From positions 1 to 14,268 of the forward strand of contig JAUUZA010000016.1 in the NCBI GenBank assembly GCA_030590165.1: a stretch of DNA of 14,268 nt. The letters run 5' to 3'. Every line of letters begins with the position of its first letter. Within the stretch, counting starts at the first letter, position 1. Both the position numbers and the translations under genes were made by a program. This document shows, piece after piece, positions 6,528 through 12,903 of this stretch. The stretch is from Candidatus Altarchaeota archaeon. GTDB lineage: Archaea > SpSt-1190. A model generated the notes under the pieces. That model did not search any database. It was given only the letters and a program-made list of their open reading frames with translations, and was not told where the DNA came from.

Positions 6528-6935
6528 CTAAACTGAACCAACAAGTTTAATCTGAACTACGCCAGGAAAATCTGCCATTTGGCTAATTTTAAGGGCTGTA
6601 TCTATTACCATTCGTTTATTTGGACCAATCGTTTCCCCCTGTATTGAAGTACAAGGGTTACAAAATATAAGGGCTGCAATTTCCCCATTCGGATTTCTCG
6701 CCGCAAGATTCAAAATTCTTGAATCTAATTTATCTACCTTCAAAAAACTGAAGACTATTAATGCGATTCCAAGAGCCACAATAATTAAAGGGTACCATGA
6801 TTTTTTTCTTGTTCCATAGGGGGCACTTCTAGTCGGATAATATGAATACGAAGCAGGATAAGGATAACGACCAGCTCGTTGAGCATACGCACCTCGATTT
6901 GCTGCTGCCCTCGAATAACGAACCGGTTGCGACAT
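6528..6935 (-). CDS. Small single-helix membrane protein with Tyr-rich N-tail and CxxC (function unknown)
   Basis: A 135-residue protein I do not recognise. Residues 1-46 are a low-complexity Tyr/Ala/Arg/Pro-rich tail, one helix spans about 48-66 (WYPLIIVALGIALIVFSFL), and the C-terminal ~70 residues form a compact domain with FCNPC at 91-95, a CxxC that could bind metal or make a disulfide. Positive residues before the helix suggest the Tyr-rich tail is cytoplasmic and the C-terminal part outside. ATG at 6935 is chosen because AGGGAGGG lies just upstream; a TTG one codon earlier is unlikely. A TATA-like ATATATG about 25 nt upstream may drive it. It ends 1 nt from the convergent PAC2 gene. 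Confidence 0.75.
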   Translation of the reverse strand: MSQPVRYSRAAANRGAYAQRAGRYPYPASYSYYPTRSAPYGTRKKSWYPLIIVALGIALIVFSFLKVDKLDSRILNLAARNPNGEIAALIFCNPCTSIQGETIGPNKRMVIDTALKISQMADFPGVVQIKLVGSV

Positions 6936-6940
6936 CAAAA

Positions 6941-6950
6941 CTCCCTCCCT
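6941..6950 (-). promoter_or_regulatory. Shine-Dalgarno site for the Tyr-rich membrane protein
   Basis: Minus-strand AGGGAGGGAG ends 5 nt before the ATG at 6935. With GTAATATATG a few bases upstream (6956-6965, minus strand) it marks the gene's 5' end. Confidence 0.6.
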
Positions 6951-7002
6951 TGAAACATATATTACTAAAAATCAAAGGAAGTTAATATGCTTTCCTTGAA
7001 AC
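6948..7002. repeat. Pair of 9-bp direct repeats plus small inverted repeat in a divergent intergenic region
   Basis: CCTTGAAAC occurs at 6948-6956 and 6994-7002, both followed by ATA-containing sequence, 46 bp apart. Between them AAGGAA (6975-6980) and TTCCTT (6992-6997) form a 6-bp inverted repeat with an 11-bp spacer. The region separates two divergent genes, so these could be regulator sites, but the lengths are compatible with chance in AT-rich DNA. Confidence 0.25.
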
Positions 7003-7032
7003 TCATAAATTCACACACAAAGAACAGCAAGT

Positions 7033-7041
7033 AATATTTAT
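7033..7041 (+). promoter_or_regulatory. TATA box for UMP kinase gene
   Basis: AATATTTAT is centred about 25 nt before the ATG at 7062, with no ribosome binding site between, the pattern of a leaderless archaeal gene. It also argues against the TTG at 7047 as start. Confidence 0.55.
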
Positions 7042-7061
7042 CCGCCTTGTTTCTTCTCTTT

Positions 7062-7709
7062 ATGTTGGGTGTTGTAAAAATCGGGAGTGCTATTTTTAAT
7101 AATGATGATAAAAATTATGTTGAATCTTTGAAAACCTTCATAAAAAGTTTCAACGGAAATGTTGTATTTGTTTCAGGTGCAGGTCCACAGGCAAAAGAAA
7201 TGTTAAAAACTTATCGTAAATTTAAATTTTCAGAAGGTTTTCTTGACCATTTGGGAATTCAATTGACTCATGTAAATGCCCAAGCGCTTGCTCGCGTAGT
7301 AAAAGGAATTTACTGTAAAACTTTTGTTGATATTGAAACCCACCTAAAAAATTTACCAATAACGGGGGGACAAGTTCCAGGTCAAAGTACTGATGCTGTT
7401 GCGGCTGAACTTGCTGACTTTCTCGGAGCCGACATCCTCATTCTAGTCAAAGATGTTGGGGGAATATATGCATCAGACCCTAAAGAAAACCCAGGAGCAC
7501 GAATTGTCCACAAAATGTCATTTAAAGACTTAAAACCATTGGTAAAAACAAACACAAAGGCAGGTCAATATGGCGTTATTGATAGTCAAGCTTATCAAAT
7601 AATTTGTCGTTCAAAAATAAGGACTTATGTTGTTGGGCCTGATTTTAAATTTGAAACTGGAACTGAAATTGTTGAAAAAACAGAAGGAGTCCAATTATCC
7701 TCGTTCTAA
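7062..7709 (+). CDS. pyrH: Uridylate (UMP) kinase, archaeal PyrH type
   Basis: A 215-residue amino-acid-kinase-fold protein that should phosphorylate UMP to UDP in pyrimidine nucleotide supply. Archaeal UMP kinase marks in order: VVKIG at 4-8 with catalytic-type Lys6; VSGAG at 37-41; FLDHLGIQLTHVNAQAL at about 60-76, as in archaeal enzymes; ITGGQVPGQSTDAVAAELADFLGAD at 100-124; then KDVGGIYASDPKENPGARIV and a C-terminal GVIDSQAYQIICRSKI. Several usual glycines or acids differ: IGGS is IGSA, GGG is SGAG, and TDVDG is KDVGG. Length is close to the usual ~225 residues. ATG at 7062 is chosen because it places the first strand correctly and fits the TATA box. Other amino-acid kinases such as isopentenyl phosphate kinase fit less well. 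Confidence 0.85.
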   Translation: MLGVVKIGSAIFNNDDKNYVESLKTFIKSFNGNVVFVSGAGPQAKEMLKTYRKFKFSEGFLDHLGIQLTHVNAQALARVVKGIYCKTFVDIETHLKNLPITGGQVPGQSTDAVAAELADFLGADILILVKDVGGIYASDPKENPGARIVHKMSFKDLKPLVKTNTKAGQYGVIDSQAYQIICRSKIRTYVVGPDFKFETGTEIVEKTEGVQLSSF

Positions 7710-7716
7710 TCAGAAA

Positions 7717-7726
7717 ATATTAATAA
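7717..7726 (+). promoter_or_regulatory. TATA-like box for the exported-protein gene
   Basis: ATATTAATAA lies about 25 nt before the ATG at 7747 and just after the UMP kinase stop, so the next gene may start its own leaderless transcript. Confidence 0.45.
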
Positions 7727-7746
7727 GGTCTATGAAGTGAATTAAA

Positions 7747-8394
7747 ATGGCCAAGAAGAAATTCAAACTAAAGCAAAACCACATGCTCATAGCAATGGTT
7801 GCTTTAATGGTTGTATCTTTAATTCCTAATCTAAATTTTAACCAAAAGGAAGATACCCCAATACAAAATAATGAAAATGAAATTACATACGAGGGGGATT
7901 GGATGGGCTTGAAAATTTATAAAAAATTGACTCAAGACACCGAACTGAATACAAGCATTTATTATCTTAATTTAGGAAATGGATATCAAATGGTTTTAAG
8001 GGCTGACCCAAGAGAAGCAGCCCTTGTTGAAAGCCCTCTTGGTTCAGAAATTTATTCTCTTTTATATTCATCAACCAGAGTTTACCTCTTATTTGATCCT
8101 GAAGATTCAAATAATGTAAGTATAGCATATGCAGAATTAGCTAGATATATATCGGGGAGGCCTTTTGAAATCGTATTCGCAACAACATCTGAATTCAAAG
8201 ACGAATTCAATAGAACCATGCCATATGTAGACCCTTTCAATGTAACATCAAACGAGGCTTCCATTTATTTAAAAATTGTAAACGAAACAAAAATAACTCG
8301 TGAAAATCGAACTCTAATTATATCTGGAGAAGAAATGTGGAGTTTGACAACAGCAGCTGCAAAAATTCAGATGATATTGATGCGATTAATATAG
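7747..8394 (+). CDS. Membrane-anchored extracellular protein with many N-glycosylation sites (function unknown)
   Basis: A 215-residue protein I do not recognise. A lysine-rich start (residues 1-11) precedes one hydrophobic helix at about 12-29, so it is probably an N-terminal anchor with the rest outside the cell. The outer part has six N-x-S/T sequons (Asn68, 123, 155, 165, 179, 187), unusually dense and consistent with archaeal S-layer-style glycosylation. It contains no catalytic motif I can name. The C-terminus alternates beta-like segments (ASIYLKIV, RTLIISG) with a final helix (TTAAAKIQMILMRLI). The next gene, CDP-archaeol synthase, starts 9 nt later with GGTGA between them, so they are likely co-transcribed. 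A link to the cell envelope is inferred from the signal and the neighbours only. Confidence 0.75.
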   Translation: MAKKKFKLKQNHMLIAMVALMVVSLIPNLNFNQKEDTPIQNNENEITYEGDWMGLKIYKKLTQDTELNTSIYYLNLGNGYQMVLRADPREAALVESPLGSEIYSLLYSSTRVYLLFDPEDSNNVSIAYAELARYISGRPFEIVFATTSEFKDEFNRTMPYVDPFNVTSNEASIYLKIVNETKITRENRTLIISGEEMWSLTTAAAKIQMILMRLI

Positions 8395-8403
8395 GGTGAA
8401 AAA

Positions 8404-8904
8404 ATGAATTGGATACTTGATGCAATTATAAAAATGCTTCCGGCTTACTTTGGAAATTCTGCCCCTGTTTTCTTGGGAAAAATATTTCCAAAATTAACGA
8501 AACCAATTGATGGTGGAAAAATAGCAAAAGACGGAAATCGTCTTTTAGGAGATGGAAAAACTTGGCTTGGAATTATCGCTTCATTTATTGGCGGCGCACT
8601 TGGTGGATTGGTTGCAAGCACATGGGGAATTGGTTCCATATACAGCGGGATGTTAATTGGCTTCTCTGCCATTTTTGGAGACTCAATTGGTTCATTCATT
8701 AAACGAAGACTTAAAATGAAAAGGGGTTCAAATGCCGGACTTCTTGACCAAATGGATTTCATTATTGCAAGTTTAATTGTGGCGTCTTTCTTTCAATCTT
8801 TCACTTTAGCTCAAATTTTATTCATTTTAATTTCAACACCCTTACTTCATAGAATTTCAAATATTATTGGATATAAACTCAAATTGAAATCAGTTCCGTG
8901 GTAA
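8404..8904 (+). CDS. carS: CDP-archaeol synthase (CTP:2,3-di-O-geranylgeranyl-sn-glycero-1-phosphate cytidyltransferase)
   Basis: A 166-residue integral membrane enzyme that activates digeranylgeranylglyceryl phosphate with CTP to give CDP-archaeol, the common precursor of archaeal phospholipids. Diagnostic segments: LPAYFGNSAPV at 12-22, PIDGGK at 34-39, GNRLLGDGKTWLG at 44-56, IFGDSIGSFIKRRLKMKRG at 90-108, LLDQMDFI at 113-120, and the terminal HRISNIIGYKLKLKSVPW, which ends as the family does in K-x-VPW. About five helices are predicted. Length matches the family. The start has GGTGA 5 nt upstream. The following HAD gene begins 1 nt after the stop, and a CDP-alcohol transferase lies beyond it, making a lipid-headgroup cluster. 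Confidence 0.95.
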   Translation: MNWILDAIIKMLPAYFGNSAPVFLGKIFPKLTKPIDGGKIAKDGNRLLGDGKTWLGIIASFIGGALGGLVASTWGIGSIYSGMLIGFSAIFGDSIGSFIKRRLKMKRGSNAGLLDQMDFIIASLIVASFFQSFTLAQILFILISTPLLHRISNIIGYKLKLKSVPW

Positions 8905-8905
8905 A

Positions 8906-9466
8906 ATGATTTATATTTTTGATATGGATGGCACTCTCGTTGACTCTTCAGACGCCCACGCAGAATCTTTTATTAAAGCTTTCAAATTAGAAAATAAAAT
9001 AATAACAAAAAAAGCAGTAAAAGACTTAATGGGACTTTCTGGAAAAGATATTGTCAAAATTCTTGGTGCCTCAAACTTTGATGAAACTTACAAAAATAAA
9101 AAAAAGTTTTTTTCTAAAGTAATTGACAGGGTTAAATCACTTGACGGTGCAACAGAGGTTCTTACTCAATTAAAAAAACAAGGGCACACAATTTGTATTG
9201 CAACCTCAGCAAGTAGAGATACCGCAGAAGCAATACTTAAAAAATTTAATTGGCCAATTGATTTTTTAATAACAGCAACAGATGTAAAACATGCGAAACC
9301 ACATCCTGAAATGATAGAAACCATTCGAGAAAAATTTGAAGGAAAAATGATTATGATTGGTGATGCAAAATTTGATAGGGAAATGTCCAAAAATGCAGAA
9401 ATTCCTTGTTTAATCTTGGGTGACGAAATTAAAACTCTTTATGATGTTTTAAAACATAAAGTTTAA
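8906..9466 (+). CDS. HAD-superfamily phosphatase, possible phospholipid-phosphate phosphatase
   Basis: A 186-residue HAD hydrolase of the phosphoglycolate phosphatase/beta-phosphoglucomutase-like group. Motif I is DMDGTLVDS at 6-14 (nucleophile Asp6, acid/base Asp8), motif II is ATSAS at 99-103, motif III is Lys131 in HAKPHPEM, and motif IV is IGDAKFDREM at 151-160 with Asp153 and Asp157. A helical cap (about 15-80) lies between motifs I and II. All catalytic positions are kept, so it should be active. Its ATG is 1 nt after the CarS stop, so translation is coupled to CarS, with the headgroup transferase 23 nt downstream. That context suggests it removes phosphate from a lipid intermediate, for example archaetidylinositol or archaetidylglycerol phosphate. 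Sequence alone shows only a small-molecule HAD phosphatase. Confidence 0.85.
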   Translation: MIYIFDMDGTLVDSSDAHAESFIKAFKLENKIITKKAVKDLMGLSGKDIVKILGASNFDETYKNKKKFFSKVIDRVKSLDGATEVLTQLKKQGHTICIATSASRDTAEAILKKFNWPIDFLITATDVKHAKPHPEMIETIREKFEGKMIMIGDAKFDREMSKNAEIPCLILGDEIKTLYDVLKHKV

Positions 9467-9470
9467 TAAT
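9462..9470 (+). promoter_or_regulatory. TATA-like box before the CDP-alcohol transferase gene
   Basis: TTTAATAAT is centred about 24 nt before the GTG at 9490. The T-run at 9482-9488 may also end part of the upstream transcript. Evidence is position and composition only. Confidence 0.35.
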
Positions 9471-9489
9471 TATTGATTTAATTTTTTTA

Positions 9490-10014
9490 GTGATATCTAA
9501 ATATAGAAAATACTGGAACGCTGATTGGAAAATTTTTGACTATCTCGGATTTATGTCTCCAAATATGTGGACTATGACTCATTTAATTATTACAATATTT
9601 TCAGCAATAAAATACTATCAAGGTGATTTTTTCTTAGGTGGGATTTTATTTGCAATAGGAAGTTTTACTGATTTAATTGATGGAAGTGTCGCAAAACACT
9701 TTAATAAAACTTCAAAGTTTGGAGCAATTTTTGATGCCACAGTTGACAGAATTTGTGAAGGAATGGTCTTCATTGCCCTTGCTAGATATTTTTATGTCTC
9801 TGTTTTTGCAATGGCTTGTTCATTTATTGTTAGTTATGTTCGAGCAAAAGACGATAGAATTAAAATTGGAGTTGCAGAAAGTGGAGAACGCGCCATCCTT
9901 CTTTTCTTAGCAAGTATCTTCAACTTTGTAGAAATGGGATTATACATTATTGCAATCTTAGCAGGAATAACAGCCTTAATGCGCTTAAACAAGGCAAAAG
10001 AGCTCAATAGCTAA
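9490..10014 (+). CDS. CDP-alcohol phosphatidyltransferase, archaetidylinositol-phosphate-synthase-like
   Basis: A 174-residue membrane enzyme of the CDP-alcohol phosphatidyltransferase family, which joins CDP-archaeol to an alcohol such as 1-L-myo-inositol 1-phosphate. The signature D-x2-DG-x2-A(R)-x8-G-x3-D-x3-D is present as DLIDGSVAK...GAIFDATVDR, with Asp61, Asp64, Gly78, Asp82 and Asp86 in place. The usual Arg after Ala is Lys69. The later SYVRAKDDRIKIGVAESGERAI segment at about 115-137 is typical of archaeal archaetidylinositol phosphate synthase. Several helices follow and precede the active site. The start is GTG, chosen because no ATG fits and an AT-rich TATA-like element lies about 24 nt upstream. 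The neighbouring CarS makes its lipid substrate. Headgroup identity is inferred from the motif, not proven. Confidence 0.88.
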   Translation: MISKYRKYWNADWKIFDYLGFMSPNMWTMTHLIITIFSAIKYYQGDFFLGGILFAIGSFTDLIDGSVAKHFNKTSKFGAIFDATVDRICEGMVFIALARYFYVSVFAMACSFIVSYVRAKDDRIKIGVAESGERAILLFLASIFNFVEMGLYIIAILAGITALMRLNKAKELNS

Positions 10015-11802
10015 TTATAACAACACTTTTATTTCTTGTCCCTTATGAAGTGCTTGAGCCATCTTTTTTCCGACATCTGTTTTCTTTCCAATTTTTACTT
10101 TTCCTTTCTTACTAACAACTGCACTAAACAAATATTCCTCACCTAGTCTAAAATCAACCTGACGTCCACAAAAAGATTTTTCAAAATAAAATACAATTGC
10201 ATTTTTATTTTCATCCAAATCATAATTAACTTCTTGACCTCCAAACGCTTCGGTCTTTGGCAAGTCAGCTAAATCTTGAATGTCAAATTTCATGCCTAAC
10301 TTTTTTTCTACGCCAGTTATATTTGATCCTTGTTTTCCAATAACTCGTGGAATTGCTTCAGCATCAACATAAATAATTGCATTTCGTTCTCCAGTTACTT
10401 TCACTACTACATTAGATTTAGTAACATTCTTCTGGAAATAATGTTTAATTTCTTCTTCAGCTAATTTAGCCAAGGGATTAGATGCAGCACTTTCTCTTAC
10501 AGGAACAATTGCAGTTTCTTCACCATACGTATAAATTTCAAACTCTGCTTTCTTAGTAAAGAAATCTCGAACCTCAACAATTGGTCTTGCAAGGTCGGCA
10601 TCTGTCATTCCACTTGGAACTTTAACAAGCATCTCAAGTTCAAATACCTTAGAAACTTGACCACCAACAAGATAGATTACAGTATCAAGAACTTGTGGAA
10701 TTACTCCCATTTCTAATCTTCCTAAAAATCTTTGAATGGCATCAATTGCACGACTGGCGTGAACCACACCTATCATCCCAACACCAGCAAGTCTCATATC
10801 TGAATATACTTCAAAATCAGTAGTACCCCTCAATTCATCATATACTGTAAAATCAGGCCTAACTAACAAGAGTACTTCACCAGTTGCGGCAGGGTCACCT
10901 TCAAGATGACCATATTGAGTTATCATTTTTGAAACTGACAAATCACGAGGATGTTCAATAGTTTTAACAATTTTTTTCTTTGCTGAATAAAACTCCGCAA
11001 GTGCTTGAGCAAATGTAGTTTTTCCTGCACCGGGTGCTCCAGCTATAACAATTCCTTCAGCCCTTTCTTCAAATCGTTCCATTAAAGTTGGGTCAAGTTT
11101 GTAATCATCAAGCGTAAGAATTTTCACAGGTCTTACTGCAGTTATTTCACTACCCTTACTGAAAGGGTGTCGTGTAATAACTATACGATAATTTTCATAC
11201 TGAACTACAGTTGCACCTTCTTTATCAATTTCAATAAAAGCATTTGAGTTTCGTTCGGCTTTTTCAACTATTTCTTGAGCAAAATCTTCTACAATTTCAC
11301 GAGTGAAAACTTTTTCAGTTACTTTAACAAAATCCCATTTTCCCGGTTGACCTTTTTTTGCAAAAATTTCAAGCCCTTCTTTAATATGAATACTCATAGT
11401 AGTTTTATCAAAAAATTTGGCAATAGATAATTCAGCAGCTTGGTCTTGTTTGAAGAACATAACAGAAAGACCAAGTGAACGAGCAATTCTATCTTGAACT
11501 TCACTACAAGTAAAAATTGTAGCAGTTTCCATTTTAGAAATTTCTCTGGCTTCCCAATCTGCATTTTCTTTCGAAACAAATCTTGGTTTTTCACCTGTAA
11601 ATCTAAGTTCAATTTTTCCATCCTCAGCAAGAGTTTTCAATGCTATTAATTCTTTAGACCCAACAAAACCATCAATTTTTTTGAGATTCATTTCAGACTC
11701 TAAAAGAGCTAAAACGCCCATTGGAATTATAACTTCTCCACCCTTTACTGACTTACTAACCACACCTGATACTAATGACGAATAATCTGCTACTATCTGC
11801 AT
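10015..11802 (-). CDS. PIN-like / PilT-VirB11-type ATPase / KH-domain protein (COG1855 type)
   Basis: A 595-residue multi-domain protein widespread in archaea with unclear function. Order: an N-terminal PIN-like domain (about 1-120, starting MQIVADYSS); a linker; an ATPase of the PilT/VirB11 kind with Walker A GAPGAGKTT at 255-263, FTVYDELRG at 318-326 and VVHASRAIDAIQRF at 346-359; a KH RNA-binding domain around VDAEAIPRVIGKQGSNI (479-495); and a small C-terminal beta domain ending in a KVKIGKK/EIKVLL stretch. KH plus PIN suggests an RNA-linked role rather than pilus retraction. The PIN acidic set is incomplete: Asp6 and a glutamate near 35 remain, but the usual TSD near residue 100 reads TCSE. 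ATG at 11802 aligns with the family start and has a TATA-like TTATTAACTTA 24 nt upstream; the TTG at 11817 is unlikely. Confidence 0.9.
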   Translation of the reverse strand: MQIVADYSSLVSGVVSKSVKGGEVIIPMGVLALLESEMNLKKIDGFVGSKELIALKTLAEDGKIELRFTGEKPRFVSKENADWEAREISKMETATIFTCSEVQDRIARSLGLSVMFFKQDQAAELSIAKFFDKTTMSIHIKEGLEIFAKKGQPGKWDFVKVTEKVFTREIVEDFAQEIVEKAERNSNAFIEIDKEGATVVQYENYRIVITRHPFSKGSEITAVRPVKILTLDDYKLDPTLMERFEERAEGIVIAGAPGAGKTTFAQALAEFYSAKKKIVKTIEHPRDLSVSKMITQYGHLEGDPAATGEVLLLVRPDFTVYDELRGTTDFEVYSDMRLAGVGMIGVVHASRAIDAIQRFLGRLEMGVIPQVLDTVIYLVGGQVSKVFELEMLVKVPSGMTDADLARPIVEVRDFFTKKAEFEIYTYGEETAIVPVRESAASNPLAKLAEEEIKHYFQKNVTKSNVVVKVTGERNAIIYVDAEAIPRVIGKQGSNITGVEKKLGMKFDIQDLADLPKTEAFGGQEVNYDLDENKNAIVFYFEKSFCGRQVDFRLGEEYLFSAVVSKKGKVKIGKKTDVGKKMAQALHKGQEIKVLL

Positions 11803-11819
11803 AAAAGAGAAACTCAATC

Positions 11820-11830
11820 TAAGTTAATAA
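11820..11830 (-). promoter_or_regulatory. TATA-like box of the PIN-ATPase-KH gene
   Basis: Minus-strand TTATTAACTTA is about 24 nt upstream of the ATG at 11802, with no clear ribosome binding site between. The element lies at the junction with the upstream membrane-protein gene. Confidence 0.4.
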
Positions 11831-11831
11831 G

Positions 11832-12182
11832 CTAATCCTTTCTTTTTCCGTTTAACAAATAAAAGAGTCTTGAAAGATTTGAAATCCATGCAAAACTATT
11901 GTAAATTGCAATAAACCACGCAAAAATTCCTCCTCGTTTAACATTCCGCCAACTTTCCACAGTTATAACGAAACCAGCAAAAACAAGAGGCAAAAGGAGC
12001 ATTATTGGATTGACATAAACTCCAAACAAAGTTTGAAAACCAGCAATAAATGCAACAACCCCAACAGTAAGTGCACTAACTCCAACCCATTGAGTCCACC
12101 CCTCTCTTTTTACTAAACGCAACCCTGCATTAAAATTTGTAATACCTAAGACAAAAGCATAAATTGCATAAAATAAATTCAT
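11832..12182 (-). CDS. Small four-helix membrane protein (function unknown)
   Basis: A 116-residue protein I do not recognise, with four hydrophobic helices at about 1-19, 31-50, 57-76 and 85-106. They are separated by short basic loops (RLVKREGW, SWRNVKRGG), and the tail is basic (NGKRKD). No catalytic or ion-binding motif stands out. The ATG at 12182 has a TATA-like CTTTTTATT about 25 nt upstream and no ribosome binding site. It lies 29 nt before the PIN-ATPase-KH gene on the same strand. Whether the two work together is unknown, since that gene may have its own promoter. Confidence 0.7.
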   Translation of the reverse strand: MNLFYAIYAFVLGITNFNAGLRLVKREGWTQWVGVSALTVGVVAFIAGFQTLFGVYVNPIMLLLPLVFAGFVITVESWRNVKRGGIFAWFIAIYNSFAWISNLSRLFYLLNGKRKD

Positions 12183-12199
12183 ACTTTTTTCTTTTACAA

Positions 12200-12217
12200 A
12201 AGAATAAAAAGTTAAGC
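12200..12217. promoter_or_regulatory. Shared divergent promoter core
   Basis: The 48-bp gap between divergent start codons contains AGAATAAAAAGTTAAG. Read on the minus strand, CTTTTTATT sits about 25 nt from the ATG at 12182. Read on the plus strand, AAAAAGTTAA sits about 20-25 nt from the GTG at 12231. Two TATA elements seem to overlap, so the genes may compete for the transcription machinery. Confidence 0.4.
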
Positions 12218-12230
12218 TTTATGAAATGAT

Positions 12231-12866
12231 GTGGAAAAACTCTTTCTATTCCTTGATGTTGATATGACTATTTGTAAAATGGTTTCTTGGAATAAGGTAC
12301 ATGATTTTTATAAAACAGGTCTTGAAAATTGGACTGAAAAATATTTCAAAAAGGAAATTACTATGAATGAATGGGTTGATCGCGATTTAGCAAAATTACT
12401 TACAATGTATATGCCAAAAGACGATGAAAAACTTTTCAAACTATTTAAATTTAGAGAAGGTTTTGAAGACTTCCATCAAAAGTTTTTTGACTTTTTCAAA
12501 AAATCAGGGGGTGTATTTCTTATTTCAGGTGGATTTCCTCCAATGATTAAAACACTCGGCGAAAAACTCGGAATCACCTCTTATTCAATTAATTATAATT
12601 GGGACGGTAAAAATCTAAAAATAAATTCTTACATGAATGGGGAAGACAAAAAAAGAATTATGAAAAAATATTCAAAAGAAGGAAAAATAATTTATGTGGC
12701 TGATGATGTCTTTGATGGACACGAACTCGATGATTATGGACCAAATATAACAAAAATTGTAATGGGTAAAACATCTGGTTATCCTTTATGTGTTGAAAAT
12801 TTTCATCAACTTGATAAATTAATTAAAAATTTAATCAAACAAAGGGGGTTTAATCTTGAAAGTTAA
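12231..12866 (+). CDS. HAD-superfamily phosphatase, SerB-like subfamily IB
   Basis: A 211-residue HAD hydrolase. Motif I is FLDVDMTIC with Asp9 and Asp11; a helical C1 cap follows (about 20-85), as in phosphoserine phosphatase. Motif II is FLISGGFPPMI with Ser99, the motif III lysine is probably Lys140 or Lys141, and motif IV is YVADDVFDGHEL with Asp158 and Asp162, where the usual GDGxxD is altered. The SerB-like cap and LISGGF suggest a small phosphomonoester substrate such as phosphoserine, but the cap lacks features I could assign confidently. The start is GTG because ATGs at 12221 and 12226 are in other frames or stop at once. It diverges from the membrane-protein gene and precedes the DUF84 gene by 37 nt. 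Confidence 0.8.
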   Translation: MEKLFLFLDVDMTICKMVSWNKVHDFYKTGLENWTEKYFKKEITMNEWVDRDLAKLLTMYMPKDDEKLFKLFKFREGFEDFHQKFFDFFKKSGGVFLISGGFPPMIKTLGEKLGITSYSINYNWDGKNLKINSYMNGEDKKRIMKKYSKEGKIIYVADDVFDGHELDDYGPNITKIVMGKTSGYPLCVENFHQLDKLIKNLIKQRGFNLES

Positions 12867-12903
12867 TCTGAAAAGTATTTCAATAAACTAATCTAAGTTT
12901 TTC

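Noticed and set aside
7047-7061. TTG start for UMP kinase
   Set aside because: The added residues are not in the family, and the TATA box spacing fits the ATG at 7062.
8445-8762. Minus-strand open frame within CDP-archaeol synthase
   Set aside because: It is antisense to a clearly conserved enzyme with no start signals of its own.
9677-9910. Overlapping plus-strand frame inside the CDP-alcohol transferase
   Set aside because: The other frame carries the full catalytic signature; this one is an out-of-phase shadow.
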